Numbered from the stretch's first letter, positions 55,581 through 64,000 are shown. The stretch is 64,000 bases of DNA from Roseococcus sp. SDR (GCF_019083995.1 NZ_JAHRCU010000011.1:1-64000), one strand, 5' to 3'. Translations and numbers: made by a program. Notes: generated from the letters alone by a model not told the origin.

Positions 55581-56011
55581 GGGCGCCCCCCGGCAAACGC
55601 GCCGATTACCGCTGGTTCCTGGCCATGCCGACCCGCTGGATGGACAATGACATCTACGGGCACATGAACAACGTCCAGCACTACAGCTTCTTCGACACGC
55701 TGGTGGCGCGCTTCCTGCTGGCACATGGCGTACTGGATCTGAAGAGCAGCGAGCATGTCGGCCTCGTCGTCGAGACGGGGTGCCGCTACCACGCGCCGCT
55801 CGCCTTCCCGGATGAGATCACGGGCGGGCTGCGCGTGAGCCGGCTGGGTTCCTCCTCCATCACCTATGCGCTGGCGCTGTTCCGCAATGAGGAGGATGTG
55901 GCGGCGGCGGAAGGCCACTTCACCCATGTCTATGTGAAGCGCGCCGCGCAATCCGAGACGGTGCCGCTGCCGGCCGCGCTGCGGGCGGCGGGGGAAGCGG
56001 TGCGCGCGTGA
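55577..56011 (+). CDS. 4-hydroxybenzoyl-CoA thioesterase-like hotdog protein
   Basis: A 144-residue hotdog-fold protein. TRWMDNDIYGHMNNVQHYSFFDTLV at residues 19-43 is the 4HBT/FcbC signature, with Asp in the DNDIYGHMNN loop as catalytic residue. It would release CoA from a small or aromatic acyl-CoA. GTG start overlaps the upstream stop, and its own stop overlaps the ATPase gene start. Substrate unknown. Confidence 0.86.
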   Translation: MRAPPGKRADYRWFLAMPTRWMDNDIYGHMNNVQHYSFFDTLVARFLLAHGVLDLKSSEHVGLVVETGCRYHAPLAFPDEITGGLRVSRLGSSSITYALALFRNEEDVAAAEGHFTHVYVKRAAQSETVPLPAALRAAGEAVRA

Positions 56012-57804
56012 ACCCGCTCGCGGACCGGCGCCTGCTCGTCGCCTGTCCGCTGCTGGGGCTGATCGCGGGCGGCTGGCTCTGGGCCGCGGGCGGCCGGGCC
56101 GAGATCGCTTTCGCCATGGGCACGCTGCCCGTGCTGGTGCTGCTGGTTGCGGAGATGATCCGCAGCCTGCGGCAGGGCGCCTTCGGGCTCGACCTGATCG
56201 CGGCCCTCGCCATGGCCGCGGGCCTTGCGATGGGCGAGCCGCTGGCCGCCTGCATCGTGGCGCTGATGTATGCGGGCGGGCAGTATCTGGAGGATTACGC
56301 CCACAGGCGCGCCGGCGCCGAGATGACGGCACTGCTGGCCCGCCAGCCCCGCACAGCGCTGCGCCATGATGACGGGGCGCTGACCGAAATCCCCATCGAG
56401 CAGATCGCGGTCGGCGATGTGCTGCTGATCCGCCGCGGCGCGGTGCTGCCGGTGGATGGCGTGCTGGCCTCGCCGCTGGCCATGCTCGACACGGCGGCGC
56501 TGACGGGCGAGCCCATGCCGGTGCGCGTGACGGAGGGCGAGGCGATGCTCTCGGGCTGCGCCAATGCGGGCGACGCCTTCGACCTGCGCGCCACCACCGA
56601 TGCGGCGGCCAGCACCTATGCCGGCATCGTGCGCATGGTGCGGGCGGCGGCCGACAGCCGGGCGCCGATGGCGCGCCTCGCGGATCAGTGGTCGGTCGGA
56701 TTCCTCCTGCTGACGTTTGCCATGGCGGGCGGCGCCTGGGCGTTGACGGGCGAAGCGCAACGCGCGCTGGCGGTGCTGGTCATCGCCACCCCCTGCCCGC
56801 TCATCCTCGCCGTGCCGGTCGCGCTGCTGGCCGGGCTGTCACGCACGGCCAAGCTCGGCGTGCTGGTGAAGTCGGCGGCGGTGCTGGAGGCGATGGCGCG
56901 GATTCGCGTGCTGGTCATCGACAAGACCGGGACCATCACGGCGGGTGCGCCCGCGCTGGTGAGCATGACGGGCCATGACGAGGCGCTGCGCCTCGCCGCC
57001 TCGCTCGACCAGGCCTCGGAACATCCCATCGCGCGCGCGCTGGTCGCCGCCGCACGGGCGCGCGGGCTCATGCTCAGCGCGCCGGAGGAAGTGCATGAAG
57101 TGCCGGGCGAGGGCCTGACCGGGTTCGTCGAAGGCCGGCGCGTGGCGGTGGGCGGGCCGAACTGGGTGGCGGAGATGACGGGCGCGCCGGCCTTGCCGGT
57201 GGGCGCGATTCCCGAAGGCGCCATGCGTTGCGCGGTCGCGGTGGATGGCGCGCAGGCGGCAACCCTCATCTTCGCCGACCAGTTGCGCGCGGATGCGGTC
57301 GAAACCATCGGCACGCTGCGCGCCGCGGGCATCCGCCGCATCATCCTCGCATCGGGCGACGCCAATACCCCGGTGCGCGCGGCCGGGGCCGCCATCGGCG
57401 CCGATGCAGCCCATGCGCGGCAAAGCCCGGCGGACAAGGTGGCGCTGATCGCGGCTGCCCGCGCGGAGGGCCCCGTGCTGATGCTGGGCGATGGGCTGAA
57501 CGACGCGCCGGCGCTGGCGGCCGCCGATGTCGGCGTGGCCGTCGCCACCAAGGGCGCGGCGGCGGCCGAGGCGGCGGATGCAGTGCTTCTGGTGGATGGG
57601 CTGTCGCGCCTGGCTGGCACGTTGAGCGCCGCCCGCCGGGCGCGCGCCATCGCGCTGCAATCCGTCACCATCGGGATCGGGCTTTCCAGCCTCGGCATGG
57701 TGCTGGCGGCCTTCGGCCACCTGACGCCCGTGCAGGGCGCCCTGATCCAGGAGGCCATTGACGTCGCGGTGATTCTCAATGCCCTTCGCGCCCTGACCGA
57801 CTGA
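56008..57804 (+). CDS. Heavy-metal P1B-type ATPase with TPCP motif
   Basis: A 598-residue P-type ATPase. The phosphorylated Asp is Asp305 in DKTGT; TGEP at 166-169 is the A-domain loop and EHPIARAL the HP motif. The metal-site motif is TPCP at 261-264, not CPC or SPC, so it falls near the TPC (P1B-5-like, Ni/Co/Fe) group. It lacks an N-terminal HMA domain and the hemerythrin tail of some TPC ATPases. GTG start overlaps the thioesterase stop. Metal not certain. Confidence 0.88.
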   Translation: MNPLADRRLLVACPLLGLIAGGWLWAAGGRAEIAFAMGTLPVLVLLVAEMIRSLRQGAFGLDLIAALAMAAGLAMGEPLAACIVALMYAGGQYLEDYAHRRAGAEMTALLARQPRTALRHDDGALTEIPIEQIAVGDVLLIRRGAVLPVDGVLASPLAMLDTAALTGEPMPVRVTEGEAMLSGCANAGDAFDLRATTDAAASTYAGIVRMVRAAADSRAPMARLADQWSVGFLLLTFAMAGGAWALTGEAQRALAVLVIATPCPLILAVPVALLAGLSRTAKLGVLVKSAAVLEAMARIRVLVIDKTGTITAGAPALVSMTGHDEALRLAASLDQASEHPIARALVAAARARGLMLSAPEEVHEVPGEGLTGFVEGRRVAVGGPNWVAEMTGAPALPVGAIPEGAMRCAVAVDGAQAATLIFADQLRADAVETIGTLRAAGIRRIILASGDANTPVRAAGAAIGADAAHARQSPADKVALIAAARAEGPVLMLGDGLNDAPALAAADVGVAVATKGAAAAEAADAVLLVDGLSRLAGTLSAARRARAIALQSVTIGIGLSSLGMVLAAFGHLTPVQGALIQEAIDVAVILNALRALTD

Positions 57805-57820
57805 CCCCAGGGAGCACGAC

Positions 57821-58777
57821 ATGCCCGAACTGAAGCGCCTCGCCATTCTTGACGACTACCAGGACGTGACCCTCTCCATGGGCCCCTGGGACCGGCTGCC
57901 GGGCCTCGAGAAGACTGTCTTCCGCGACACGATCGCGGACCGGGAAGCGCTGGTGGAGCGCCTCATGCCCTTCGACGCCATCCTCGCGATGCGCGAGCGC
58001 ACCCCCTTCCCGCGCGCGCTGATCGAGCGCCTGCCCAACCTCAAGCTGCTGATCACGACGGGCGAGCGCAATCGCGGCATCGACGCCGAGGCCTGCGCCG
58101 AGCGCGGCATCATCTTCTCCGGCACGCCCTCCTTCGGCGCGCCGACGGTGGACCTCACCTGGGGCCTGATCCTCTCGCTCGCGCGCCGCATTCCGGAGCA
58201 GGTGTCCGCGCTGCATGCGGGGAAGTGGCAGACGGCGCTGGGCGTCGGCCTCGAGGGGCGCACGCTGGGCGTGGTGGGCCTCGGCAAGCTCGGCACCAAG
58301 GTCGCCAAGGTGGGCCAGGCGCTGGGCATGAAGGTGATCGCCTGGAGCACCAACCTCACGGCCGAGGCCGCCGCCGCCGTGGGCGCCACGCGCGTGGAAA
58401 AGCAGGAGCTGTTCGCTCAGGCCGATGTGGTGACGCTGCACCTCATCCTCTCCGACCGCTCGCGCGGCATCGTCGGCGCCGCCGAGCTTGCCGCGATGAA
58501 GCCGGGGGCGATGCTGGTGAACACCTCGCGCGGGCCGCTGGTGGACCAGCCGGCCCTGCTGGAGGCGCTGCATGCCGGCCGCATCCGCGCGGGCATCGAT
58601 GTCTATGACATCGAGCCACTGCCCTCCGACCACCCGCTGCTCAAGGCGCCCAACACGGTGCTGACGCCGCATCTGGGCTATGTGACGGAGGAGAATTACC
58701 GCGCCTATTTCCAGGGCGCGGTGGAAGCGATCGAGGCCTTCCAGGCCGGCGCCCCCATCCGGGTCATCAAGGGCTGA
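57821..58777 (+). CDS. D-2-hydroxyacid dehydrogenase family protein
   Basis: A 318-residue NAD(P)-dependent enzyme. GLGKLG at 153-158 binds the cofactor; the catalytic Arg237, Glu265 and His284 are present (NTSRGP, DIEPL, LTPHLGY). The LITTGERNRGID segment is typical of the phosphoglycerate-dehydrogenase-like group with a hydroxy acid substrate. It starts 16 bases after the ATPase gene and ends before a strong hairpin. Substrate unknown. Confidence 0.9.
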   Translation: MPELKRLAILDDYQDVTLSMGPWDRLPGLEKTVFRDTIADREALVERLMPFDAILAMRERTPFPRALIERLPNLKLLITTGERNRGIDAEACAERGIIFSGTPSFGAPTVDLTWGLILSLARRIPEQVSALHAGKWQTALGVGLEGRTLGVVGLGKLGTKVAKVGQALGMKVIAWSTNLTAEAAAAVGATRVEKQELFAQADVVTLHLILSDRSRGIVGAAELAAMKPGAMLVNTSRGPLVDQPALLEALHAGRIRAGIDVYDIEPLPSDHPLLKAPNTVLTPHLGYVTEENYRAYFQGAVEAIEAFQAGAPIRVIKG

Positions 58778-58780
58778 GCT

Positions 58781-58821
58781 GTTGCCTTCCGCATGGGCGC
58801 ATTGCCTGTGCGGAAGGCAAC
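58781..58821 (+). terminator. Hairpin after the dehydrogenase gene
   Basis: Perfect 13-base inverted repeat, arms 58781-58793 and 58809-58821 with a 15-base loop, starting 3 bases after the stop. No T-run follows, so this may be a Rho-assisted stop or an mRNA-stabilising end. It separates the dehydrogenase unit from the ABC operon. Confidence 0.65.
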
Positions 58822-58923
58822 CCGATGCTTGCCAGACGCAGACCGGGCGGGAATCGGCCTTGCCCGCCCCCCGGCCCCGGCCAAAAACGCCCCCGTCACG
58901 AAATTCGATGGGAGCGCCCGATC

Positions 58924-59883
58924 ATGAGCCTTCACCGCCGCACGCTGCTGGCCGCCTCTGCCGGCACGCTCGCTGCCCCCTTGGCCGCCCCGGGCATCGT
59001 CGCCGCCCAGGGCACGCGGGTGCGGATGGGCGCGCTGCGCCTGATCCACTCCATCACCCCCTTCTTCTATGACCGCTTCATGCCCGAGGGCATGACCATC
59101 GAGGTCATCCCCTTCGAGAGCCCGACCGAGGGCAAGAACGCCGTCGTCACGCGCTCGGTCGACTTCGGCGCCTTCGGCATCGCCGCCGGCATCCTGGGTG
59201 CGGCCGCGCGCGAGCCCGTCACCGTCATCGGCTCCTGCTGCGACAAGGGCATGGCCGTCGTCGCCCGCCGCGACGGGCCGATCAACACGCTGACCGACCT
59301 GCGCGGCAAGCGCGTGGGCATCTGGCCCGGCTCGACGCAGGAGGTCTTCATCCGCGAGCGCCTGCGGATGGAGGGCATGAACATCCGCGACATCACCAGC
59401 GTGCGCGTCAGCTTCAGCGAGATGCATGCGGCGCTGGCCCGCGGCGACATCGACGCCTATGTGGGCGCCGAGCCCGGCCCGGGCATCAGCCAGGTGACGG
59501 GCATCGGCAAGGTGGTGGAATTCCCCTACTCCACCCCGATGGGCACGCTGAACATGATCTTCGCGACCCATTTCGAGACGACGCAGCGCAACGCGGCGCT
59601 CTGCGCCACCATGCTGGGCGTGCATCGCCGCGCCTCGGAATTCGCCTCGGCCAATCGGGCGGCGGCGATCGAGATGGCGGTGCAGCGCCTGGGCATGCAG
59701 CGCCCGGCACTCGAGATCAGCATCGAGAATGTGGAGCTGAACTGGCGGATGACGCCGCTCATGGTCGAGCGCAGCCGCACCTATGCCCAGCACATGCTGG
59801 AGCTGCAGCAGATCCGCGCCATTCCGGACTTCAATACCTTCTTCAACACCCGCTTCTCGGACGAGCTGGCGCGCACGGCGTGA
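58924..59883 (+). CDS. NMT1/TauA-like ABC transporter substrate-binding protein
   Basis: A 319-residue exported binding protein. The RR pair of MSLHRRTLLAASAG and the hydrophobic stretch to VAAQG (about residue 29) look like a Tat or Sec signal. ARRDGPINTLTDLRGKRVGIWPGSTQEVF is the NMT1 core. Members bind nitrate, sulfonates, hydroxymethylpyrimidine or urea-like compounds. It starts the importer operon; its stop overlaps the permease start. Confidence 0.92.
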   Translation: MSLHRRTLLAASAGTLAAPLAAPGIVAAQGTRVRMGALRLIHSITPFFYDRFMPEGMTIEVIPFESPTEGKNAVVTRSVDFGAFGIAAGILGAAAREPVTVIGSCCDKGMAVVARRDGPINTLTDLRGKRVGIWPGSTQEVFIRERLRMEGMNIRDITSVRVSFSEMHAALARGDIDAYVGAEPGPGISQVTGIGKVVEFPYSTPMGTLNMIFATHFETTQRNAALCATMLGVHRRASEFASANRAAAIEMAVQRLGMQRPALEISIENVELNWRMTPLMVERSRTYAQHMLELQQIRAIPDFNTFFNTRFSDELARTA

Positions 59884-60680
59884 AGAACCCATCCGCACTG
59901 GGCGGCGCGCGGGGGCTGTTGCTCGCCCTTTGCGCGCCGCTGCTCTTCCTCGCCTTCTGGCATTATTCCACGGCGGGGCGGCCCTTCAGCCTCATCCCGC
60001 CGCCGATGGATGTCGGTGTGCAGCTCTGGGACCTCGCCTTCGGCGGTGTCTGGGACGATCTCTATTCGCGGACGCTGGCCGAGCACGCGCTGGCCAGCAT
60101 CAGCCGCGTCTATGGCGGGTTCGCGCTGGCCGCGGCACTCGCGCTGCCGCTCGGGATGATGATCGGGCGCATCTGGCTGGTGCGCGCGCTGCTCGACCCG
60201 ACGCTGCAACTGATGCGACCCATCCCGGTGACGGCCTGGCTGCCGCTCGCCATGATCGTCTTCGGCATCGGGCCGCGCTCGGCCTTCTTCCTGGTGTTTC
60301 TCGGCGCCTTCTACCCGATCCTGGTGAACACCATCTTCGGCGTGCGCAACGTCGAGCCGCGGCTCTTCGAGGCGGCGCGGATGCTGGGCACCTCCAATTC
60401 CGCGCTGTTCTGGAAGGTGGTGCTGCCGGCCTCGCTGCCCTCCATCTTCACGGGCCTCCGGCTCGGCCTCGGCTTCGCCTGGGTCGTGATCGTGGTGGGT
60501 GAGATGACGGGCGTGCAGACGGGGCTGGGTGCGATCATCATGGAGGCGCGGCAGCTCTCCCGCACCGAGATCGTCATCAGCGGCATGATCACCATCGGGC
60601 TGCTCGGCTACCTTTCGGACTACGCCGTGCAGCTCATCGGCAAGCGCCTGCTGCGCTGGAGCCCGCAACATGGCGGCTGA
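59880..60680 (+). CDS. ABC transporter permease, SsuC/TauC-like
   Basis: A 266-residue permease with about six helices; EAA loop FEAARMLGTSNSALFWKVVLPASLPSIFTGLR is clear. GTG start overlaps the binding-protein stop, and its 3' end overlaps the ATPase gene by 11 bases. Imports the same nitrogen compound as the neighbours. Confidence 0.94.
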   Translation: MKNPSALGGARGLLLALCAPLLFLAFWHYSTAGRPFSLIPPPMDVGVQLWDLAFGGVWDDLYSRTLAEHALASISRVYGGFALAAALALPLGMMIGRIWLVRALLDPTLQLMRPIPVTAWLPLAMIVFGIGPRSAFFLVFLGAFYPILVNTIFGVRNVEPRLFEAARMLGTSNSALFWKVVLPASLPSIFTGLRLGLGFAWVVIVVGEMTGVQTGLGAIIMEARQLSRTEIVISGMITIGLLGYLSDYAVQLIGKRLLRWSPQHGG

Positions 60681-61434
60681 ACCCCTCAACATCCTCGACA
60701 TCACGCATGTCACGAAGCGCTTCGACTTCCAGGGCCAGGAGATCGTGGCGTTGCAGGACGCGACGCTCTCCATCCGCAAGGGCGAGTTCGTCTGCCTGAT
60801 CGGGCCGTCCGGCTGCGGCAAGTCAACGCTCTTGCGCATGATCGGCGGCTTCGAGACGGCGAGCGAAGGCAAGCTCGACATGTGGGGCAAGCCGATCGGC
60901 GAGCCGGGGCCGGATCGCGGCATGGTCTTTCAGGATTACGGCCTGTTTCCCTGGCTGACGGTCGCGAAGAATGTGGGCTTCGGCCCCGCCGCGCGCGGGC
61001 GGCCCGCGAAGGAAGTGGCCGAGACGACGAAGCGCTTCGTGGACATGGTGGGGCTCACCCGCTTCGCCGAGGCCTATCCGCACCAGCTCTCGGGCGGCAT
61101 GAAGCAGCGTGTGGCCATCGCCCGCGTGCTGGCGAATGAGGCGGAAGTGGTGCTGATGGACGAGCCCTTCGGCGCGCTGGACGCGATGACGCGCGAGAAC
61201 CTTCAGCAGGAATTGCTGGAGATCTGGCAGCGCACGAAGCTCACCGTCATCTTCGTCACGCACGCGATCGAGGAGGCCATCCTGATGGCGGACCGCATCG
61301 TGGTCATGTCGCCGGGCCCCGGGCGCATCGTCGCCGATGAGCGGGTGAACCTGCCGCGCCCGCGTGACCCGACGGACCCCGATTTCAACACGCTGCGCCG
61401 TCACTTCGCGGCCATGCTGGGAGGCCATCATTGA
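60670..61434 (+). CDS. ABC transporter ATPase, SsuB/TauB-like
   Basis: A 254-residue ATPase: Walker A GPSGCGKST, Q-loop FQDYGLFPW, signature LSGGMKQRVAIARVLA and Walker B VLMDEPFGALD. Energises import through the adjacent permease. It overlaps the permease by 11 bases and the PuuE-like gene by 4 (TTGA). Confidence 0.95.
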   Translation: MAAEPLNILDITHVTKRFDFQGQEIVALQDATLSIRKGEFVCLIGPSGCGKSTLLRMIGGFETASEGKLDMWGKPIGEPGPDRGMVFQDYGLFPWLTVAKNVGFGPAARGRPAKEVAETTKRFVDMVGLTRFAEAYPHQLSGGMKQRVAIARVLANEAEVVLMDEPFGALDAMTRENLQQELLEIWQRTKLTVIFVTHAIEEAILMADRIVVMSPGPGRIVADERVNLPRPRDPTDPDFNTLRRHFAAMLGGHH

Positions 61435-62297
61435 AGCCCACCGATCGCATCGCCTATGCCGCGCCGCAGGATCGCGCGCCGCGGCCAGGCCCGAACGGCG
61501 CCAAGGTGCTGGTCTATTTCGTCATCAACATCGAGGAATGGGGCATCGAGCGCCCCATGCCGCGCCAGGTGCTGCCGGCGCCGACCGGCCTGCCCGTGAT
61601 CCCGGATGTGGCGAACTGGGCCTGGCATGAATACGGCATGCGCGTGGGCTTCTGGCGCATGTTCAAGGCCTGCGAGGCGCGCGGCATCAAGCCGACACTC
61701 TCGATCAATGGCAATGTCTGCAATGCCTATCCGCGCGTGGCGGGTGCGGCGCGCGATGCGGGCTGGGAGTTCATGGGCCATGGCTTCAAGCAGATCCCGA
61801 CGCACCAGGTGCTCGACCAGCGCGAGATGGTGCGGGATGCCGTCGAGACCATCCGCGCCTTCACCGGCAAGCCGCCCGTGGGCTGGCTCGGGCCGGGCCT
61901 GACGCAGACGCTCGACACGACGGATATCCTGGCCGAGCACGGCATCCGCTATTGCGCGGATTGGGTGGTGGATGACGTACCGGTGCCGGTGCAGACGCGG
62001 CATGGGCCGATCTGGTCCATGCCCTATTCCGTCGAGCTGAACGATATCCCGATGATCATGGTGCAGCACCACCAGGCGGAGGAGTTGCAGGCGCGCACGC
62101 TGGCGCAGCTCGACCGGCTGCTGGCGGAGGCCGAGACGGAGGGGTGCAAGGTCATGGGGCTTGCGGTGCACCCCTATATCTCGGGCGTGCCGCATCGCAT
62201 CGGCGTGCTGGAAGCCACGCTCGATGCCATTGCCAGCCGGCCCGGGGCGGTGTTCGCTCAGGGGGCCGAGATCCTGGATTGGTGGGAAGCCGCATGA
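61431..62297 (+). CDS. PuuE-like polysaccharide-deacetylase-fold amidohydrolase
   Basis: A 288-residue NodB-fold protein. KVLVYFVINIEEWG, then WEFMGHGFKQIPTHQ with candidate metal His and GWLGPGLTQTLDT, fits the allantoinase PuuE subgroup and not chitin deacetylases. No signal peptide, consistent with a cytoplasmic amide or ring hydrolase. Start is TTG overlapping the ATPase stop. In this operon it may open a cyclic ureide or similar ring; the substrate is inferred. Confidence 0.82.
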   Translation: MKPTDRIAYAAPQDRAPRPGPNGAKVLVYFVINIEEWGIERPMPRQVLPAPTGLPVIPDVANWAWHEYGMRVGFWRMFKACEARGIKPTLSINGNVCNAYPRVAGAARDAGWEFMGHGFKQIPTHQVLDQREMVRDAVETIRAFTGKPPVGWLGPGLTQTLDTTDILAEHGIRYCADWVVDDVPVPVQTRHGPIWSMPYSVELNDIPMIMVQHHQAEELQARTLAQLDRLLAEAETEGCKVMGLAVHPYISGVPHRIGVLEATLDAIASRPGAVFAQGAEILDWWEAA

Positions 62298-63130
62298 GCC
62301 TTGATGTGACGAAGTCGAACTGGTTCAGCCTGACCCAGCGCGAACGTGATTCCGCCTACAACAACAATGAGGCGGTGCCCGATGCGCCGAGCCTGATCGA
62401 GGAGCGCAACCAGGCCTCCGCCGCTTTCCGCGGCGCGCATGCCAAGGCGCTGGATCTGCCCTATGGCGAAAGTCAGCGCGAGCAATGGGACCTCTATGCG
62501 GGGACGAATCCGCAGGCGCCGACGCTCGCTTTCATCCATGGCGGCTATTGGCAGCGCAACCGGCGCGAGGATTTCGCGGCCATGGCGGAAGGCGCGCTGG
62601 CCATGGGGTGGAATGTCGCGATCTGCGGTTACAGCCTCTGCCCCGAGGTGACGCTGACGCGCATCGTCTATCAGATCCATGCGGCACTCGACTGGCTGGC
62701 GGCGCATGGCGCGGAACATGGGCTGGCGGGGCCGATCGTGCTGACGGGCTGGAGTGCCGGCGGGCATCTGACGGCGCTGGGGGCGGAGCATCCGGCAGTG
62801 ACGGCGGCGATCGCCATTTCCGGCATCTTCGAGCTGGGGCCGATCCGCGACACCTACCTGAACGCCGCGCTGAAGCTGACGGATGAGGAGCTGGTGGAGC
62901 TTTCGCCGATGCGGCGGCCGGTGGTGCAGAAGCCCATCGCCATCGCCTATGGCGCGGCGGAACTGCCCGAGCTGTGCCGCCAGTCGCGCGATTTCCACCG
63001 CCTGCGCAGCGAGGCGCAGGCGCCGGGGCCGCTCTGGCCCATCCCGGGTGCCGATCATTTCCGCGTGCTGGAGGCGCTGCGCCGGCCGGATGGGGCGCTG
63101 CTGCGCCTCGCGGCCGAGCTGCTGCGATGA
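62294..63130 (+). CDS. Alpha/beta hydrolase, arylformamidase-like
   Basis: A 278-residue alpha/beta hydrolase. HGGYW at 82-86 forms the oxyanion hole, Ser154 in GWSAGGHL is the nucleophile, and PGADHFRV near the end holds the catalytic His. The set resembles kynurenine formamidases. It may cleave a formamide or ester intermediate from the PuuE-like step. ATGA overlaps at both ends couple it to its neighbours. Confidence 0.88.
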   Translation: MSLDVTKSNWFSLTQRERDSAYNNNEAVPDAPSLIEERNQASAAFRGAHAKALDLPYGESQREQWDLYAGTNPQAPTLAFIHGGYWQRNRREDFAAMAEGALAMGWNVAICGYSLCPEVTLTRIVYQIHAALDWLAAHGAEHGLAGPIVLTGWSAGGHLTALGAEHPAVTAAIAISGIFELGPIRDTYLNAALKLTDEELVELSPMRRPVVQKPIAIAYGAAELPELCRQSRDFHRLRSEAQAPGPLWPIPGADHFRVLEALRRPDGALLRLAAELLR

Positions 63131-64000
63131 GGCCGCCCGCCGCCTTCACGCTGGAGGCGCTGGCGGGGTTCTACGCCGCGGGCGGCTCGGCGGTGGAGGT
63201 GGCGCGCGAGGCGCTCTCCCGCATCAAGGCCTTCAACGACCCGGCGCTGTTCCTGGCCACCGTGCCGGAGGAGGAGTTGCTGGCGCGCGCCGCGGCTCTG
63301 CCGCCTGGGCCGCTGCATGGCGTGCCCTTCGTGGTGAAAGACAATATCGATGCGGCCGGTCTGCCGACCACGGCCGCCTGCCCCGATTTCTCGCGCATGC
63401 CGGAAGAGGATGCGCCGGCCGTGGCGCGGCTGCTGGCGGCCGGCGCGCTGCTGCTGGGCAAGGTCAATCTCGATCAGTTCGCGACAGGGCTGAACGGCAC
63501 GCGCAGCCCCTATGGCACGCCGCGCAACGCCGTGCGGGCCGACCTCATCCCCGGCGGGTCTTCCAGCGGTTCGGCGACGGCGGTGGCCGCCGGCATCGCC
63601 GCCTTCAGCTATGGCACGGACACGGCCGGTTCGGGCCGCGTGCCGGCGGCGGCGCAGAACATCGTGGGGCTGAAGCCGAGCCTGGGCCTGATCCCGACGC
63701 GGGGCGTGGTGCCGGCCTGCCGCTCGCTCGATTGCGTGTCCATCTTCGCGCAGAACGTGGCGGATGCGGCCGCCGTGCTCGCCATCGCGGCCGGGCCGGA
63801 TGCGGCGGACCCTTATGGCCGTGCGGCACCGTCCAGCTGGCGCACCATGGAAGCGGCGCCACCCGTGCTTCGGCTGGCCGTGCCGGAACAGGCGCAGCTC
63901 CTCTTCGACACGCCGGATGATGCGGCGCTCTTCGCTGGCGCGGTGGCGCGGGCGGAGGCGATGGGGGCCAAGGTCACGCGCGTGGATATCGCGCCCTTCC
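63127..64000 (+). CDS. Allophanate hydrolase-like amidase (cut by window edge)
   Basis: Partial; about 291 residues visible with the frame open to the right edge. Amidase-signature enzyme. GVPFVVKDNID holds Lys71, GGSSSGSA the cis-Ser (Ser146) and GTDTAGSGRVPAA the nucleophile Ser169. GSGRVPAA is characteristic of allophanate hydrolase (AtzF/DUR1 amidase part), which converts allophanate to ammonia and CO2, over Glu-tRNA amidotransferase GatA. The start overlaps the hydrolase stop (ATGA). Confidence 0.88.
   Translation, partial: MRPPAAFTLEALAGFYAAGGSAVEVAREALSRIKAFNDPALFLATVPEEELLARAAALPPGPLHGVPFVVKDNIDAAGLPTTAACPDFSRMPEEDAPAVARLLAAGALLLGKVNLDQFATGLNGTRSPYGTPRNAVRADLIPGGSSSGSATAVAAGIAAFSYGTDTAGSGRVPAAAQNIVGLKPSLGLIPTRGVVPACRSLDCVSIFAQNVADAAAVLAIAAGPDAADPYGRAAPSSWRTMEAAPPVLRLAVPEQAQLLFDTPDDAALFAGAVARAEAMGAKVTRVDIAPF

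Noticed and set aside
63127-64000. GatA subunit of Glu-tRNA amidotransferase
   Set aside because: The GSGRVPAA segment and lack of gatB/gatC favour allophanate hydrolase.

Overview
The window is GC-rich and gene-dense, with very short spacers and many start/stop overlaps. It reads as a chromosomal segment of an alphaproteobacterium. The order tolQ-tolR-tolA beside ybgC and ruvBAC-yebC, three Bug-type (TctC) extracytoplasmic solute receptors, an ScfR-type regulator beside isocitrate lyase, and complete minCDE point to the Rhodospirillales, most likely an Acetobacteraceae (Roseomonas-like) lineage. That placement is inference; no rRNA is present. I see no tRNA, CRISPR array, insertion sequence or prophage, and no gene-free stretch longer than 300 bases.

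Layout. 1-5074 (minus): Tol-Pal envelope genes, Holliday-junction genes ruvBAC and yebC. 5144-9830 (plus): small metabolic genes (flavoprotein, Bug receptor, SDR, FAH-type hydrolase, YdhR-like monooxygenase, UDP-glucuronate decarboxylase-like epimerase). 9886-13949: ftsK, cysK and a divergent Rrf2 regulator. 14081-20563: recX, azlC, mltG-fabF-acpP, motB-motA and a thioesterase. 20567-24717: LppC/LpoA-like lipoprotein, sensor kinase and acetyltransferase opposite rsmI and a membrane protein. 24692-30384: methyltransferases, glyoxalase II, GST, cupin, Bug receptor, LysR/DoxX pair.

30589-33415 is the most unusual part. It is a two-gene unit of an unrecognised 286-residue protein and a B12-binding radical SAM enzyme of the RiPP-maturase type. 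The first protein has two 45-residue repeats, a Gly-Gly and a hydrophobic tail, so it may be the enzyme's own substrate. Between rimI and aceA lies a separate 56-residue peptide with two near-identical His/Cys motifs. 33423-36600 holds a zinc-ribbon protein, ftsEX, tsaB and rimI. 36844-46678 holds aceA with divergent scfR, a GST, a SYLF protein, a metallo-hydrolase/Bug pair and a peptide ABC transporter.

46815-54555 holds a racemase-like protein, FkbM methyltransferase, gamma-glutamyltransferase, comM and the minCDE operon with a serine hydrolase fused onto it by overlap. 54681-58777 holds a soluble NMT1-like binding protein, a hotdog thioesterase, a P1B ATPase and a D-2-hydroxyacid dehydrogenase. 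58924-64000 is a tightly overlapping operon: nitrogen-compound ABC importer, PuuE-like deacetylase, formamidase-like hydrolase and allophanate hydrolase (cut by the window edge). It looks like uptake and stepwise hydrolysis of a cyclic or acylated urea compound.
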